A stretch of DNA of 64,000 bases from Cohnella endophytica (GTDB lineage Bacteria > Bacillota > Bacilli > Paenibacillales > Paenibacillaceae): assembly GCF_003628305.1 (NCBI RefSeq), contig NZ_RBZM01000001.1, forward strand, positions 124,001-188,000. The letters run 5' to 3'. Each line of letters begins with the position of its first letter. The first letter of the stretch is position 1. Position numbers and translations under genes: made by a program. Shown here one piece after another: positions 9,017 through 17,741 of the stretch. The notes beneath the pieces were generated by a model that was not told where the DNA came from, ran no database searches, and worked only from the letters and a program-made list of their open reading frames with translations.

Positions 9017-9922
9017 TTAGACGGATGAACCGGACATCGCCAGATCGTGCGTCTCGCAGTCGGTCGAGCAGTAGCCGCGCTTCTCGGACTCGCACTCGTC
9101 GCAGACAAGATGCTGCAAGTGACACGTATCGTCCGCGCAATTGATGTACTTGTCGGTCGGCGTGCCGCAGTGGTGGCAAGTGCCTACGAGAACGTGTTCG
9201 TCGGTCTGATTGATCCGGACGGATACGCGTTCGTCGAACACGTAACAGTTGCCGTCGAAGCCTCTGCCTTGCACTTCCGGATCTTGACCGTAAGTGACGA
9301 TTCCGCCGTCCAATTGGTACACGTTGCCGAAGCCTTCGTTCTTGAGCACCGCCGTAAGCATCTCGCAACGGATGCCTCCGGTGCAGTAAGTCAAGATCGG
9401 CTTATCTTTGTGCTCTTCCGTCAGATTGTTGCGGATCCATTCCGGGAATTCGCGGAACGTCTCGAGATCCGGGCGGATCGCGCCACGGAAGTGGCCGAGA
9501 TCGTATTCGTAGCCGCTTCTTCCGTCTAAGATAATGACGTCGTCCCGTTGCAGATGTTCATGGAACTGCTTCGGATTCAGCCTGTCGCCGCCGTCGACGT
9601 GCGGATTCAGCTTCTTGTCGTAACGAAGCGTGACAAGCTCTTTCTTATGCCGGACGAACAGCTTCTTGAACGCGTGGCCGTCGGACGGATCGATCTTGAA
9701 CAGCAGGTCGGAGAATAACGGGTTCGCGTGCATGGCCGTCATATACGCTTCCGTCTGTTCAAAGGTACCGGATAACGTACCGTTGATCCCTTCGTCGGCG
9801 ATAAGGATCCGTCCGCGGATTCCAAGCTCCTTGCAATATTGAAGATGCTCGGCGGTTAAGGCTGCGGCATCCGGAATTTCTACGTATTTATAGAACAGCA
9901 ATATGCGATAATCTTGATTCAT
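9017..9922 (-). CDS. trhO: tRNA uridine(34) hydroxylase, rhodanese family (UPF0176)
   Basis: 301 residues. TrhO makes 5-hydroxyuridine at position 34 of tRNAs using oxygen. An N-terminal ferredoxin-like region (about 1-100, YRILLFYKYVEI, GRILIADEGINGTLSG) is followed by a rhodanese domain with DGRSGYEYDLGHF and the active loop YCTGGIRCE (Cys180). The tail carries Cys pairs (CHHCG, CADDTC, CDEC, CSTDC) that may bind zinc. The frame extends to 9982, but ATG 9922 (MNQDYRIL) has GGAAGGTG upstream and matches family starts. It is divergent from selD-mnmH, which also modify U34. Confidence 0.92.
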   Translation of the reverse strand: MNQDYRILLFYKYVEIPDAAALTAEHLQYCKELGIRGRILIADEGINGTLSGTFEQTEAYMTAMHANPLFSDLLFKIDPSDGHAFKKLFVRHKKELVTLRYDKKLNPHVDGGDRLNPKQFHEHLQRDDVIILDGRSGYEYDLGHFRGAIRPDLETFREFPEWIRNNLTEEHKDKPILTYCTGGIRCEMLTAVLKNEGFGNVYQLDGGIVTYGQDPEVQGRGFDGNCYVFDERVSVRINQTDEHVLVGTCHHCGTPTDKYINCADDTCHLQHLVCDECESEKRGYCSTDCETHDLAMSGSSV

Positions 9923-10140
9923 CGTGTAACACCTTCCGTGGAGAATTGGATGCCCTAGATGCAAATTGGCAGATGAGGTCAAGATTAAATCATACCGTAA
10001 GAGGATTATATAGTCAACATATATGTATAGAAAGTCGTCTGATTTTCAGATCCCGGACGGATGACATGCCGCTTCATTTGAAACCTTTCGTTCAAACGTG
10101 ATACGATTCCAGGAAAGAAACCGAGAGGGTGCAGACGTTC

Positions 10141-11196
10141 ATGTCATCTACCGAAAAGATAAAATTAACATCGTTATCCAGCAAAGGAGGCTGCGGGTGT
10201 AAAATCGGCCCGGCCGATCTCGCGCAAGTCCTCCGCGGTCTTCCGCAGGCAGTACCGGATCCGCGCCTGTTGGTCGGCTTGGACACAAGCGATGACGCCG
10301 GCGTATATCAACTGACGGACGAATTGGCAATCGTCCAGACGCTCGACTTCTTCACGCCGATCGTCGACGACGCGTATTCCTTCGGACAGATCGCGGCGGC
10401 TAATGCAATCAGCGACATTTACGCGATGGGCGCCAAACCGTTAACGGTACTGAATATCGTCGCGTTTCCGATTTCGACGCTGGACAAGCAGATTCTCACA
10501 GACATTTTGCGCGGAGCCGCAGATAAAGTACAAGAAGCAGGAGCGACGCTGGTAGGCGGACATTCGATCGACGATAAAGAACCCAAATTCGGTCTGGCCG
10601 TGACCGGAATCGTGCATCCGGATAAGGTGAGAACGAATGCGGGAGCGAAACCGGGCAATCGGTTAATCCTAACGAAGCCGATCGGCGTCGGCATTCTGAC
10701 GACTTCCATCAAGAACGGTCAACTGGATCAGGCCGAAATCGACCGAGTTACATCGGTTATGGCGACATTGAACAAGAAAGCAGCCGAGACGATGGAGTCA
10801 TATCCGGTACATGCATGTACGGACGTGACGGGCTTCGGGCTGCTTGGACATGCGATGGAGATGGCCAAAGGAAGCCACGTCGGCATCAAGCTTTACCGGG
10901 ATCGCGTGCCGGTATTGCCGAGAGTCAGGGAACTGGCCGAGAAGGGCTTCGTTCCCGGAGGAACGAAAAATAACTTCAATCATGTCAAGGACAGCGTCTC
11001 GTTCTCCGACCGGCTCGATCAGATCGACCAATGGATCTTGTGCGATGCGGTGACTTCGGGAGGTTTGCTCATCGCGGTGGAGGCAGACCAGGCGGACAGC
11101 CTGCTCCAAGCGCTTGTCGCTGCCGGAGTAGAGGCGAGCGAGATCGGCGAGACGACATCCGACCGACCGGGCTTGATCCTCGTGGAAGCGGAATGA
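10141..11196 (+). CDS. selD: Selenide, water dikinase (selenophosphate synthetase)
   Basis: 351 residues. SelD makes selenophosphate from selenide and ATP. The N-terminal active loop is GGCGCK with Cys18 encoded by TGC, so this is the Cys form and not a selenoprotein. ATP/metal motifs include LDTSDDAGVY, TLDFFTPIVDD, AVSDIYAMG-type (AISDIYAMG) and VGGHSIDD. A GTG at 10129 is an alternative start; ATG 10141 has GAGAGGGTG better spaced. The stop overlaps mnmH by four bases (ATGA), so the two are translationally coupled. With MnmH next door and no SelA/SelB here, selenophosphate probably feeds tRNA selenouridine. Confidence 0.95.
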   Translation: MSSTEKIKLTSLSSKGGCGCKIGPADLAQVLRGLPQAVPDPRLLVGLDTSDDAGVYQLTDELAIVQTLDFFTPIVDDAYSFGQIAAANAISDIYAMGAKPLTVLNIVAFPISTLDKQILTDILRGAADKVQEAGATLVGGHSIDDKEPKFGLAVTGIVHPDKVRTNAGAKPGNRLILTKPIGVGILTTSIKNGQLDQAEIDRVTSVMATLNKKAAETMESYPVHACTDVTGFGLLGHAMEMAKGSHVGIKLYRDRVPVLPRVRELAEKGFVPGGTKNNFNHVKDSVSFSDRLDQIDQWILCDAVTSGGLLIAVEADQADSLLQALVAAGVEASEIGETTSDRPGLILVEAE

Positions 11197-12254
11197 CGAT
11201 GCTGCAAGAATTGTCCGTTCAAAAACTCGTTGCACAACGCAGAGCGAAGGAAATCACGCTTATCGACGTGAGATCGCCTTCGGAGTTCGAGGATTCCACG
11301 ATTCCCGGAAGCTTGAATATCCCTTTGTTCGACGACGGCGAACGCGCGGAGATCGGCACCATCTATAAGCAGGTCAGCGTCGAAGCCGCTAAGCAAAGAG
11401 GACTGGAAATCGTATCGGCCAAACTTCCAGCCTTCATTAACCGTTTCGCCGACATTCCAGGTAAGAAAGCGGTATTCTGCTGGCGAGGAGGCATGCGAAG
11501 CAAGACATCCGCCACGCTGCTCTCGCTCATGGGAATCCAAGCGGATCGATTGACGGGCGGATATCGCGCTTACCGGAATTGGGTCGTGGATACGTTGGGA
11601 GAAATGGAATTCCTGCCGGAAGCCATCGTGCTTCACGGGAACACGGGCACGGGAAAAACAGCCGTTCTCCGTTCGCTGAGAGAACGCGGATATCCCGTGC
11701 TGGATCTCGAAGCGTATGCCGGCCATCGGGGTTCGATCTTCGGCAAGATCGGATTAAAGGGACACAATCAGAAAACTTTCGATAGTCTGCTCGTGGAGGA
11801 ACTGATCGAACTCGGAGATAAGCCCTATATACTGATCGAAGCGGAGAGCAGAAGGATCGGCAAAGTCGTCGTCCAGGAATTCCTAATGTCCAAGAAGGAA
11901 AGCGGCATCCATATCGTCATCGAGATGCCGATGGCCGCTAGAGTGCGGCATATCCTTGAGGACTACGCGCCGCATGAGCATCCGGAAGATACGTTGGCCG
12001 CATTTAAGCAGATCAAATCCAGAATCCATACTCCGGTAGCCGCAGAGATCGAAGCCTGTTTGCAGGAAAGGAATTACGCCCAAGCCGTGGAACTTCTCAT
12101 TCGATTTTATTACGATCCGAGGTACGCGCATTCGTTCGAACAATACGATGCCGACAGGGTCTCGGTCGTCAGAGCGACTTCGGTCGCGCAAGCGACGGAC
12201 GACGTGGAGCGGTTGATCGGCGAATATGCGGAAATGAAACGTAGGCGACCTTAG
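11193..12254 (+). CDS. mnmH: tRNA 2-selenouridine synthase
   Basis: 353 residues. MnmH (YbbB/SelU) replaces sulfur by selenium at 2-thiouridine 34 through a geranylated intermediate. The N-terminal rhodanese domain has the catalytic loop FCWRGGMRS with Cys96. The C-terminal P-loop domain begins with GNTGTGKT (about 149-156). ATG 11193 overlaps the selD stop; the longer upstream frame is only the shadow of selD. The hairpin just after the stop closes the operon. Confidence 0.93.
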   Translation: MTMLQELSVQKLVAQRRAKEITLIDVRSPSEFEDSTIPGSLNIPLFDDGERAEIGTIYKQVSVEAAKQRGLEIVSAKLPAFINRFADIPGKKAVFCWRGGMRSKTSATLLSLMGIQADRLTGGYRAYRNWVVDTLGEMEFLPEAIVLHGNTGTGKTAVLRSLRERGYPVLDLEAYAGHRGSIFGKIGLKGHNQKTFDSLLVEELIELGDKPYILIEAESRRIGKVVVQEFLMSKKESGIHIVIEMPMAARVRHILEDYAPHEHPEDTLAAFKQIKSRIHTPVAAEIEACLQERNYAQAVELLIRFYYDPRYAHSFEQYDADRVSVVRATSVAQATDDVERLIGEYAEMKRRRP

Positions 12255-12266
12255 GGTCGCCTTTTC
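12244..12266 (+). terminator. Terminator overlapping the end of mnmH
   Basis: GGCGACC (12244-12250) pairs with GGTCGCC (12255-12261), followed by TTTTCTC. The stem includes the last codons and stop of mnmH. Confidence 0.75.
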
Positions 12267-12278
12267 TCTAACCAATGA

Positions 12279-12348
12279 TTGACAGATCGCTCGCCTCATC
12301 TCTAAAATAAAAGTAATCACTCACTTTTTATAAATGAGCAAGTTACTT
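12279..12348 (+). promoter_or_regulatory. Promoter plus palindromic operator for ABC-tetR operon
   Basis: TTGACA (12279-12284) with TAAAAT (12303-12308) is an 18-base-spaced sigma-A candidate. Directly downstream is an imperfect dyad: AAGTAA (12311-12316) with TTACTT (12343-12348), and CTCA (12320-12323) with TGAG (12335-12338), around an AT-rich centre. The position suits repression by the TetR protein encoded at 14185. Confidence 0.55.
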
Positions 12349-12370
12349 GAGATCGGGAGGGAACGAAACG

Positions 12371-13096
12371 GTGGATCATACGGTACGGGTCGAGCAAGTC
12401 GGCAAACGTTACGGCAACAAGATCGTATTGGAGAAAGTGGATCTGACGATCGAACGGGGACAAATCTACGGCTTTATCGGTCCTTCGGGCGCGGGTAAGA
12501 CGACGCTCGTGAAGATGCTCGTCGGGATGGAAACGGCGGACGAAGGAACGGTTACCGTCTTGGGCAAGAAGATGCCGAATCTACGAATGCTTCAAGAAAT
12601 CGGCTATATGGCGCAATCCGACGCGTTATATACGGAATTGACGGGGGAAGAAAACCTGCGTTTCTTTGCTTCGCTGTTCAAGCTAAACAAGGAGGAGCAA
12701 AAGCAAAGAATCGCTTATGCGGCCGAACTCGTGAACTTAACGCCGGATCTGGCCAAGAAGGCAGGCGCATATTCCGGTGGAATGAAACGCAGATTGTCGC
12801 TGGCGATCGCCTTAATCCAGAATCCGCAAATCCTTATATTAGATGAACCGACCGTAGGCATCGATCCGGAGCTTCGATTATCGATCTGGAATGAACTCTT
12901 TAGATTAAAAAACGAGGAAGGGAAAACGATTATCGTGACGACGCATGTCATGGACGAAGCCGATAGATGCGATTATTTGGCGATGGTCAGGGAGGGACGC
13001 GTATTGGCGAATGGAACGCCCCGTCAATTGACGGAGCAATATGGCGTGAATACGCTCGAAGAAGTATTTTTGCGCGCGGGAGGTAAATCCAAATGA
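12371..13096 (+). CDS. ABC exporter ATP-binding protein
   Basis: 241 residues. Walker A is GPSGAGKTT, the signature is YSGGMKRRLS, Walker B is ILILDEPTVGIDP, and the switch histidine is in VTTHVMDEA. This is the DrrA/YbhF-like multidrug or antibiotic exporter subfamily. I chose GTG 12371 (VDHTVRVEQVGK), ten bases after GGGAGG; TTG 12347 is possible but lies inside the operator region. It overlaps the permease gene by four bases. Confidence 0.92.
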   Translation: MDHTVRVEQVGKRYGNKIVLEKVDLTIERGQIYGFIGPSGAGKTTLVKMLVGMETADEGTVTVLGKKMPNLRMLQEIGYMAQSDALYTELTGEENLRFFASLFKLNKEEQKQRIAYAAELVNLTPDLAKKAGAYSGGMKRRLSLAIALIQNPQILILDEPTVGIDPELRLSIWNELFRLKNEEGKTIIVTTHVMDEADRCDYLAMVREGRVLANGTPRQLTEQYGVNTLEEVFLRAGGKSK

Positions 13097-14160
13097 GGAT
13101 CAACGCCCTAATTCAGCGGATTTGCCTTCAGATGATTCGGGACAAACGCACGCTTGCGTTGCTATTCGTGGCTCCCTTGTTGATCCTGTCGCTCATGTAC
13201 GTCATGTTCAACGGCAGCGGCGATGCCGTTAAGCCGAAGCTTGGTGCGGTGAACGTGCCGGCTCCCGTATCGCAAGCATTGGCTCATGCCGATATCGAAG
13301 TCATTCCATATCACGACATGGATAAAGAAACGATCGTATCGGATAAGCTAGACGGTGCTTTAATCTCTAAGGACGGTCATTGGTCGCTCCTGCTGGAGAA
13401 CGTAGATCCGACGGCAGCGAAAGCGATGCAGATGAAGGTCGGCCAGATCATGGCGGGTTTGCTGCTTCAGAACGGTCAACAAGGGAGCATGGACTTGTCG
13501 CAAGCTTCAAGCCTCCCCGTTGAATACGTGTACGGCAACGCCGATTCGACGTTCTTCGATGTTCTTAGCCCGATTCTGATCGGCTTCTTCGTCTTTTTCT
13601 TCGTCTTCCTGATCTCGGGAATCGGATTATTGCGAGAGCGCACGACGGGAACTTTGGAACGCCTCATGTCGACTCCGATTCGCAGAGGCGAGGTCATCAC
13701 CGGTTACTTGACGGGATACGGACTATTCGCGGTCATCCAGACGGTTATCGTCGTCCTGTTCGCCGTCAACGTGCTCGACATCTCGCTCGTCGGTTCGATC
13801 TGGAACGTGCTGGTCATTAACCTGTTGCTCGCTTTGGTAGCTTTATCCTTAGGCATCTTGCTCTCGACGTTCGCGTCTTCGGAATTCCAGATGGTTCAAT
13901 TCATTCCGGTCGTGGTCGTTCCGCAAGTGTTCTTCTCGGGTATCTTCGCGTTAGACGGGATGGCGGAGTGGCTACAAACGATCGCGAGAATCATGCCTCT
14001 CTATTACGCGGCGGATGCGCTGAAGGGCGTCATGTATAAAGGATACGGCTTCGGCGATATCATAGGCGACTTGCTCGTTCTTGTCTTATTCGTATTTGTT
14101 TTCATCGGGCTTAACGTCATCGCCCTGAAGAAATACCGTAAGCCCTCGGCCAGTAAATAA
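13093..14160 (+). CDS. ABC-2 type exporter permease
   Basis: 355 residues. One N-terminal membrane helix (about 20-40, LALLFVAPLLILSLMYVMF), a ~120-residue external domain, then five membrane helices from about 165 with the ABC-2 pattern RERTTGTLERLMSTPIRRGEVI. It pairs with the ATPase just upstream (ATGA overlap) as a drug- or lipid-exporting half-system with a separate ATPase. The regulator downstream (TetR) suggests the substrate also induces it. Substrate unknown. Confidence 0.92.
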   Translation: MRINALIQRICLQMIRDKRTLALLFVAPLLILSLMYVMFNGSGDAVKPKLGAVNVPAPVSQALAHADIEVIPYHDMDKETIVSDKLDGALISKDGHWSLLLENVDPTAAKAMQMKVGQIMAGLLLQNGQQGSMDLSQASSLPVEYVYGNADSTFFDVLSPILIGFFVFFFVFLISGIGLLRERTTGTLERLMSTPIRRGEVITGYLTGYGLFAVIQTVIVVLFAVNVLDISLVGSIWNVLVINLLLALVALSLGILLSTFASSEFQMVQFIPVVVVPQVFFSGIFALDGMAEWLQTIARIMPLYYAADALKGVMYKGYGFGDIIGDLLVLVLFVFVFIGLNVIALKKYRKPSASK

Positions 14161-14184
14161 ACTTAGCTAAGGAAGGAATGCCGC

Positions 14185-14838
14185 ATGCCCCCCAGCAACA
14201 TTCTGGATGCGATTATCGCTCAATCCAAGCTATCCAAGAAAGAAACCGCCAAGCAGCAAAAAATAGTCGAAGCGGCCATCGCGTTATTCGCGGAGAGAGG
14301 TTACGCGAATACGTCGACGAGCGAGATCGCGAAAAAGTCCGGCGTGGCGGAAGGAACTCTTTTCCGTCACTACGGGACGAAGGAAAATCTACTTCTGTCG
14401 GTTATCGTTCCGTTCCTCAAGGAATCGATTCCTTTTCTGGCGAAAGAGGTGTTCACCGACGTCAACCCTAGAAACTATAAGAGCTTCGAGCTGTTCATCG
14501 GAGCGTTGCTTCGGAATCGGATCGCATTCTTGAACGAGAATCAGGATATATTCCGCGTCGTGCTGAAAGAATTGCTCTATCGGGACGAGCTTCGCAACGA
14601 GTTGTTTCCACATCTGCAGAGCCAGTTGTTCTTTTTCCTTAACGATGCCCTAGAATGGTTCAAGGAGCTTGGACAATTGAAGGATTTGCCGAATCCCGTC
14701 CTTCTGAGACTGATCATGACTTCCGTCGCGAGTTACTTGGCGGTTCGTTATGTCCTTTCCCCGAACAGGGAAGCAGATGACGACGCGGAAGTGAAAACGA
14801 TGGTCGATTTTATTACGGGCGGGGTAGGAAAAGACTAG
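14185..14838 (+). CDS. TetR/AcrR-family regulator of the ABC exporter
   Basis: 217 residues. The N-terminal helix-turn-helix is typical TetR (KIVEAAIALFAERGYANTSTSEIAKKSGVAEGTLFRHYGTKENLL, about residues 25-70), with an all-helical ligand domain after it. AAGGAAGGA precedes the ATG. It is 24 bases after the permease, so it is co-transcribed and most likely represses the promoter at 12279-12348. Confidence 0.9.
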   Translation: MPPSNILDAIIAQSKLSKKETAKQQKIVEAAIALFAERGYANTSTSEIAKKSGVAEGTLFRHYGTKENLLLSVIVPFLKESIPFLAKEVFTDVNPRNYKSFELFIGALLRNRIAFLNENQDIFRVVLKELLYRDELRNELFPHLQSQLFFFLNDALEWFKELGQLKDLPNPVLLRLIMTSVASYLAVRYVLSPNREADDDAEVKTMVDFITGGVGKD

Positions 14839-14841
14839 GGT

Positions 14842-14870
14842 TTGTCTACTAAGAGAGCCTGAATTATAAT
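14842..14870 (+). promoter_or_regulatory. Sigma-A promoter of DUF3105 gene
   Basis: TTGTCT (14842-14847) and a perfect TATAAT (14865-14870) are 17 bases apart, about 40 bases before the start codon. Confidence 0.65.
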
Positions 14871-14908
14871 AGAGAAAATAGGCTTATCGGGATTGGAGAG
14901 AACTCATC

Positions 14909-15604
14909 ATGATTATCCTTGCGACTCTCGGAGCGATCTTGCTTGCGGTCGCCGTTATGTATTATTGGTCCGCGGCCAAGACAAACCGGGAGAACACGAG
15001 TCAATTAAAGAAAGATCAGAAAGCACAACTGAAAAAGAAACACCGCAAGACGAAAAATATCGCCCATGCTTTATTGGGCGCAGGGATCATTATGCTTTTA
15101 ATTCCTCTCCTGCAGAACGCGTTCAACAAATACGACCTAAATTCTCTGAACGCCGACATCGCCATCGACGTTAAGACTGATAAGGACTACGGCAGGGGCC
15201 ATACGGAAATGCCGGTAGACTACGAGATGAAAATTCCGACCTCGGGGACGCATAGCCCTCATGATCTGAAATTCGGTTTCTACGAGGAAAAACCGGCGAC
15301 CGAGATGCTCGTTCACAACTTGGAACACGGCGACATCGAGATCAATTATCGTCCGAACGCCAGCAAGGAAACTCTCGATTCCATGCGCTACTTGACGCAT
15401 TTTACGAGAGCCGGGGCGGGCGTGCTGGCCATCCCGAACGAAGATATTCCGGAAGGCAAAGAGGTCGTCGTAACGGCTTGGACGAAGACGATGGAGCTGA
15501 CGAAGTACGACGAGAAGCAAATCGGCGTCTTCATGTACGAGTTCATGAACAAAGGACCGGAGCAAATACCGGCTAATATCCGTCGCGGCGGCGGAACGAT
15601 GTAA
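14909..15604 (+). CDS. DUF3105 membrane-anchored protein
   Basis: 231 residues. Two membrane segments (about 1-20 and 50-70) enclose a strongly basic cytoplasmic stretch (KKDQKAQLKKKHRKTK). The C-terminal domain (about 95-231) has the DUF3105 hallmark pattern: IPTSGTHSPHD, then MLVHNLEHGDIEINYRP and VVVTAWTKTMEL. The conserved histidines suggest metal binding, but the family has no settled function. GGAGAG precedes the ATG. It is closed by a strong hairpin. Confidence 0.85.
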   Translation: MIILATLGAILLAVAVMYYWSAAKTNRENTSQLKKDQKAQLKKKHRKTKNIAHALLGAGIIMLLIPLLQNAFNKYDLNSLNADIAIDVKTDKDYGRGHTEMPVDYEMKIPTSGTHSPHDLKFGFYEEKPATEMLVHNLEHGDIEINYRPNASKETLDSMRYLTHFTRAGAGVLAIPNEDIPEGKEVVVTAWTKTMELTKYDEKQIGVFMYEFMNKGPEQIPANIRRGGGTM

Positions 15605-15625
15605 GGGATCCATGCCGTTCGAGCG

Positions 15626-15662
15626 AAATAACCTATGCCCATGAGGCGTAGGTTATTTTCAT
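15626..15662 (+). terminator. Terminator after DUF3105 gene
   Basis: A 14-base stem AAATAACCTATGCC (15626-15639) with GGCGTAGGTTATTT (15645-15658), one G-T wobble, followed by T-rich sequence. Confidence 0.85.
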
Positions 15663-15883
15663 TTTGTCCCATTTGTGAAAAAGTAGCGCCCTAGAGCCGT
15701 TTGCATAGGAATACGCACGATTTCCGTAGGAATGCAACTCACTATGAAACCGCTTTAGATTTAAGATGGTGGAGTAAACAAATTCCATTAATTACTAACC
15801 GAGAGGTGATGGTCGGTCCGTTGCGCGTAGTCTTTAAAAACGCATTTTATTGATTGTCTACAATTGATGAGGAGGCAGTTTCC

Positions 15884-16657
15884 ATGACAAGCTTGTTGAA
15901 GAAAAAAGCTTTGAAACTCTCGGTATCTTTGCTCTTGATAGTCAATTTAATGTTCGTAGCGGGGCTCACCGCAATGGCGGCCTCCGACGATCTCGTATTC
16001 GATAATTACGATCGGGCGACGTTAGGGGATCTTGCCGGAGCCAAGGTCGGAGCGCAATGGACGGGCGGGGACGCGGGCAAGAGCGCGTCGATCGACGGCA
16101 ATGCGCTGAAGCTGGAATACGCCAGCAAAGGCTGGTTCGGTACCGGCGGCGGAATCGACGCAAGCGGGTATAAGTACTTGAAGCTGACGATCAAAGGCGC
16201 TGCCGGCGGAGAAGGCGCGGACTTCGATCTGAACTATGCCGTAGGCGAGAACGTGAAGACGACCGGCAAATCGTTCGCCGATCTCTCCGGCGCCAAAATC
16301 TCCACAGATTATCAAGATATTTACGTAGATTTGGCTGCCAACAAAATCGACAAGGGCATCCAAGCGTTGCACTTCAACTTCCATGACGGAGCGCCTGCGG
16401 GCACGATCTGGATCGATTCGATTTCTTTCACGAATTCCAAAGGCGCCAAAGCCGACACACCGAAGGCCGACACACCGAAGGCCGATACTCCAAAAGCAGA
16501 TACGCCTAAAGCCGATGGCGCAACAACTACCAAAGAAGCCAATCCGAAAACAGGCGATTCCTCCAATATGAACCTGTACGGTACGCTCGCTTTGATGTCA
16601 GGTTTGGCTGCCATCTTATTGATCGCTAGAGCAAGAAGAGCCGGTCGCAATAGCTAA
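15884..16657 (+). CDS. Cell-wall-anchored protein with NPKTG sorting signal
   Basis: 257 residues. A signal peptide (about 1-32) ends in AMA before ASDD. A compact beta-rich domain (about 35-185) resembles carbohydrate-binding modules (LVFDNYDR at its start, GTIWIDSISF at its end). Then come four ADTPK repeats, an NPKTGDSS sorting motif near residue 223, a hydrophobic segment and an RARRAGR tail. NPKTG is the motif used by class B sortases such as Bacillus anthracis SrtB. A class B sortase follows at 16773, which supports the pair. ATG 15884 is set by GAGGAGG upstream. The bound ligand is unknown. Confidence 0.85.
   Translation: MTSLLKKKALKLSVSLLLIVNLMFVAGLTAMAASDDLVFDNYDRATLGDLAGAKVGAQWTGGDAGKSASIDGNALKLEYASKGWFGTGGGIDASGYKYLKLTIKGAAGGEGADFDLNYAVGENVKTTGKSFADLSGAKISTDYQDIYVDLAANKIDKGIQALHFNFHDGAPAGTIWIDSISFTNSKGAKADTPKADTPKADTPKADTPKADGATTTKEANPKTGDSSNMNLYGTLALMSGLAAILLIARARRAGRNS
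16451..16510 (+). repeat. Tandem 15-bp repeat coding ADTPK
   Basis: Four 15-base units encode Ala-Asp-Thr-Pro-Lys. The first two are identical and the last two diverge at third positions. It forms the wall-spanning stalk of the NPKTG protein. Confidence 0.85.
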
Positions 16658-16685
16658 GCTTGTAACGATAAAGACGAATAACATT

Positions 16686-16723
16686 GCAATCCGCATAAGC
16701 CATCATCGGCCTATGCGGATTGC
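16686..16723 (+). terminator. Hairpin between NPKTG gene and sortase
   Basis: GCAATCCGCATA (16686-16697) pairs with TATGCGGATTGC (16712-16723), and the inner AGCC/GGCCT extends the stem. There is no clear T-run, so it may attenuate or stabilise rather than fully end the transcript into the sortase gene. Confidence 0.55.
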
Positions 16724-16772
16724 CTTGCTACAAAGCTGCATATCATGACGGTCGCGGGAGGGGGGGCGGACA

Positions 16773-17612
16773 TTGAAAAACAAAATGATCCATTATTCCT
16801 TGTTGACCGCGGCCATCGCCGTTTTCTTATTCGCCATCGTGAAGCTGTCGACGTATTACGCGGATGCCCATAGGAATAAGGAACAACTGCAGGAGGCTAG
16901 GCAACTGTATCGTCAGACGCAAGCAAAGGCGCCGCCGCCGATCCTATCCCCCGTAAATCAACCGAGAATTAACGAATTGTCGATTTCGAAGGATCCGATT
17001 TCCGTTCCGGCGACTGCTTCCGGCGAACCGCCCCAACCGATTGACCGTTCGATACAGGATCGTTTCAAACCCCTATTGGAGATTAACGCCGACGTCATCG
17101 GTTGGCTGCAAATCGCCGATACCGCGATCGATTATCCGGTCGTGCAATCGGAGGACAACGAATATTATTTAACGAAAGATTTGGATCGGAAGAACAACGT
17201 TAACGGCAGCATCTTCATGGATTACCGAAACGATATTGACATGCGCCAGAAGCATTGGATATTATACGGTCACAACATGAAAAACAAAACGATGTTCATG
17301 CCGCTTCTTCATTACGAAAGCAGATGGTTTTTCGAGAACCATTCCACGATAGAGTTCGATACCTTGTATGACAACCTGAAGTGGCAAGTATTCTCCGCGT
17401 ATTTTACGAACGCGTCGGACGATTATTTGCAAACGGAATTCGATTCGGACGAACAATACGAAGCTTTCCTTCTGTCGCTGCAGAAAAAGTCATTGCACAA
17501 GACGGATATGACGTTAAGCGCAACGGACACGATTCTGACGCTGTCAACTTGTTCGAATACGCATGACGATGCTCGATTCGTCGTTCACGCTAGGTTAATT
17601 TCCGCTAAGTAA
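16773..17612 (+). CDS. srtB: Class B sortase
   Basis: 279 residues. A TTG start follows GGGAGGGGGGG; ATG 16785 is an alternative. An N-terminal membrane anchor (about 7-25) and a Pro-rich linker lead to the catalytic domain (about 90-279). Class B features are WLQIADTAIDYPVVQ, DNEYYL, LYGHNMKN (catalytic His), TLSTCSN (catalytic Cys) and DARFVVHARL (catalytic Arg). The enzyme joins sorting-signal proteins to the peptidoglycan cross-bridge outside the membrane. The likely substrate is the NPKTG protein just upstream. Confidence 0.93.
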   Translation: MKNKMIHYSLLTAAIAVFLFAIVKLSTYYADAHRNKEQLQEARQLYRQTQAKAPPPILSPVNQPRINELSISKDPISVPATASGEPPQPIDRSIQDRFKPLLEINADVIGWLQIADTAIDYPVVQSEDNEYYLTKDLDRKNNVNGSIFMDYRNDIDMRQKHWILYGHNMKNKTMFMPLLHYESRWFFENHSTIEFDTLYDNLKWQVFSAYFTNASDDYLQTEFDSDEQYEAFLLSLQKKSLHKTDMTLSATDTILTLSTCSNTHDDARFVVHARLISAK

Positions 17613-17626
17613 CTTATGTCGATCCC

Positions 17627-17656
17627 AGAGCGCGTCGATTTTGGCGGGCTCTTTTT
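17627..17656 (+). terminator. Terminator after sortase gene
   Basis: AGAGC (17627-17631) pairs with GCTCT (17648-17652), with a CG/CG inner pairing, followed by TTTTT. Confidence 0.6.
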
Positions 17657-17741
17657 GCTATTCTTCGGGTATGGCGTTATTCTGATGTGTAAATAGATGT
17701 AGAAGTACAAGCCGGGAGCGGACAAGAGCGGAGGTTGCGGA

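Noticed and set aside
10186..10205. Possible selenocysteine in SelD active loop
   Set aside because: The loop GGCGCK is encoded with TGC and TGT; there is no in-frame TGA, so this is the Cys form.
11031..11192. N-terminal extension of MnmH
   Set aside because: It overlaps selD in another frame, has low-complexity Arg/Gly content, and the rhodanese domain starts normally at 11193.
15701..15737. TTGCAT...ATGCAA inverted repeat before the NPKTG gene
   Set aside because: Six-base arms around 25 bases; too weak to call without comparison to other genomes.
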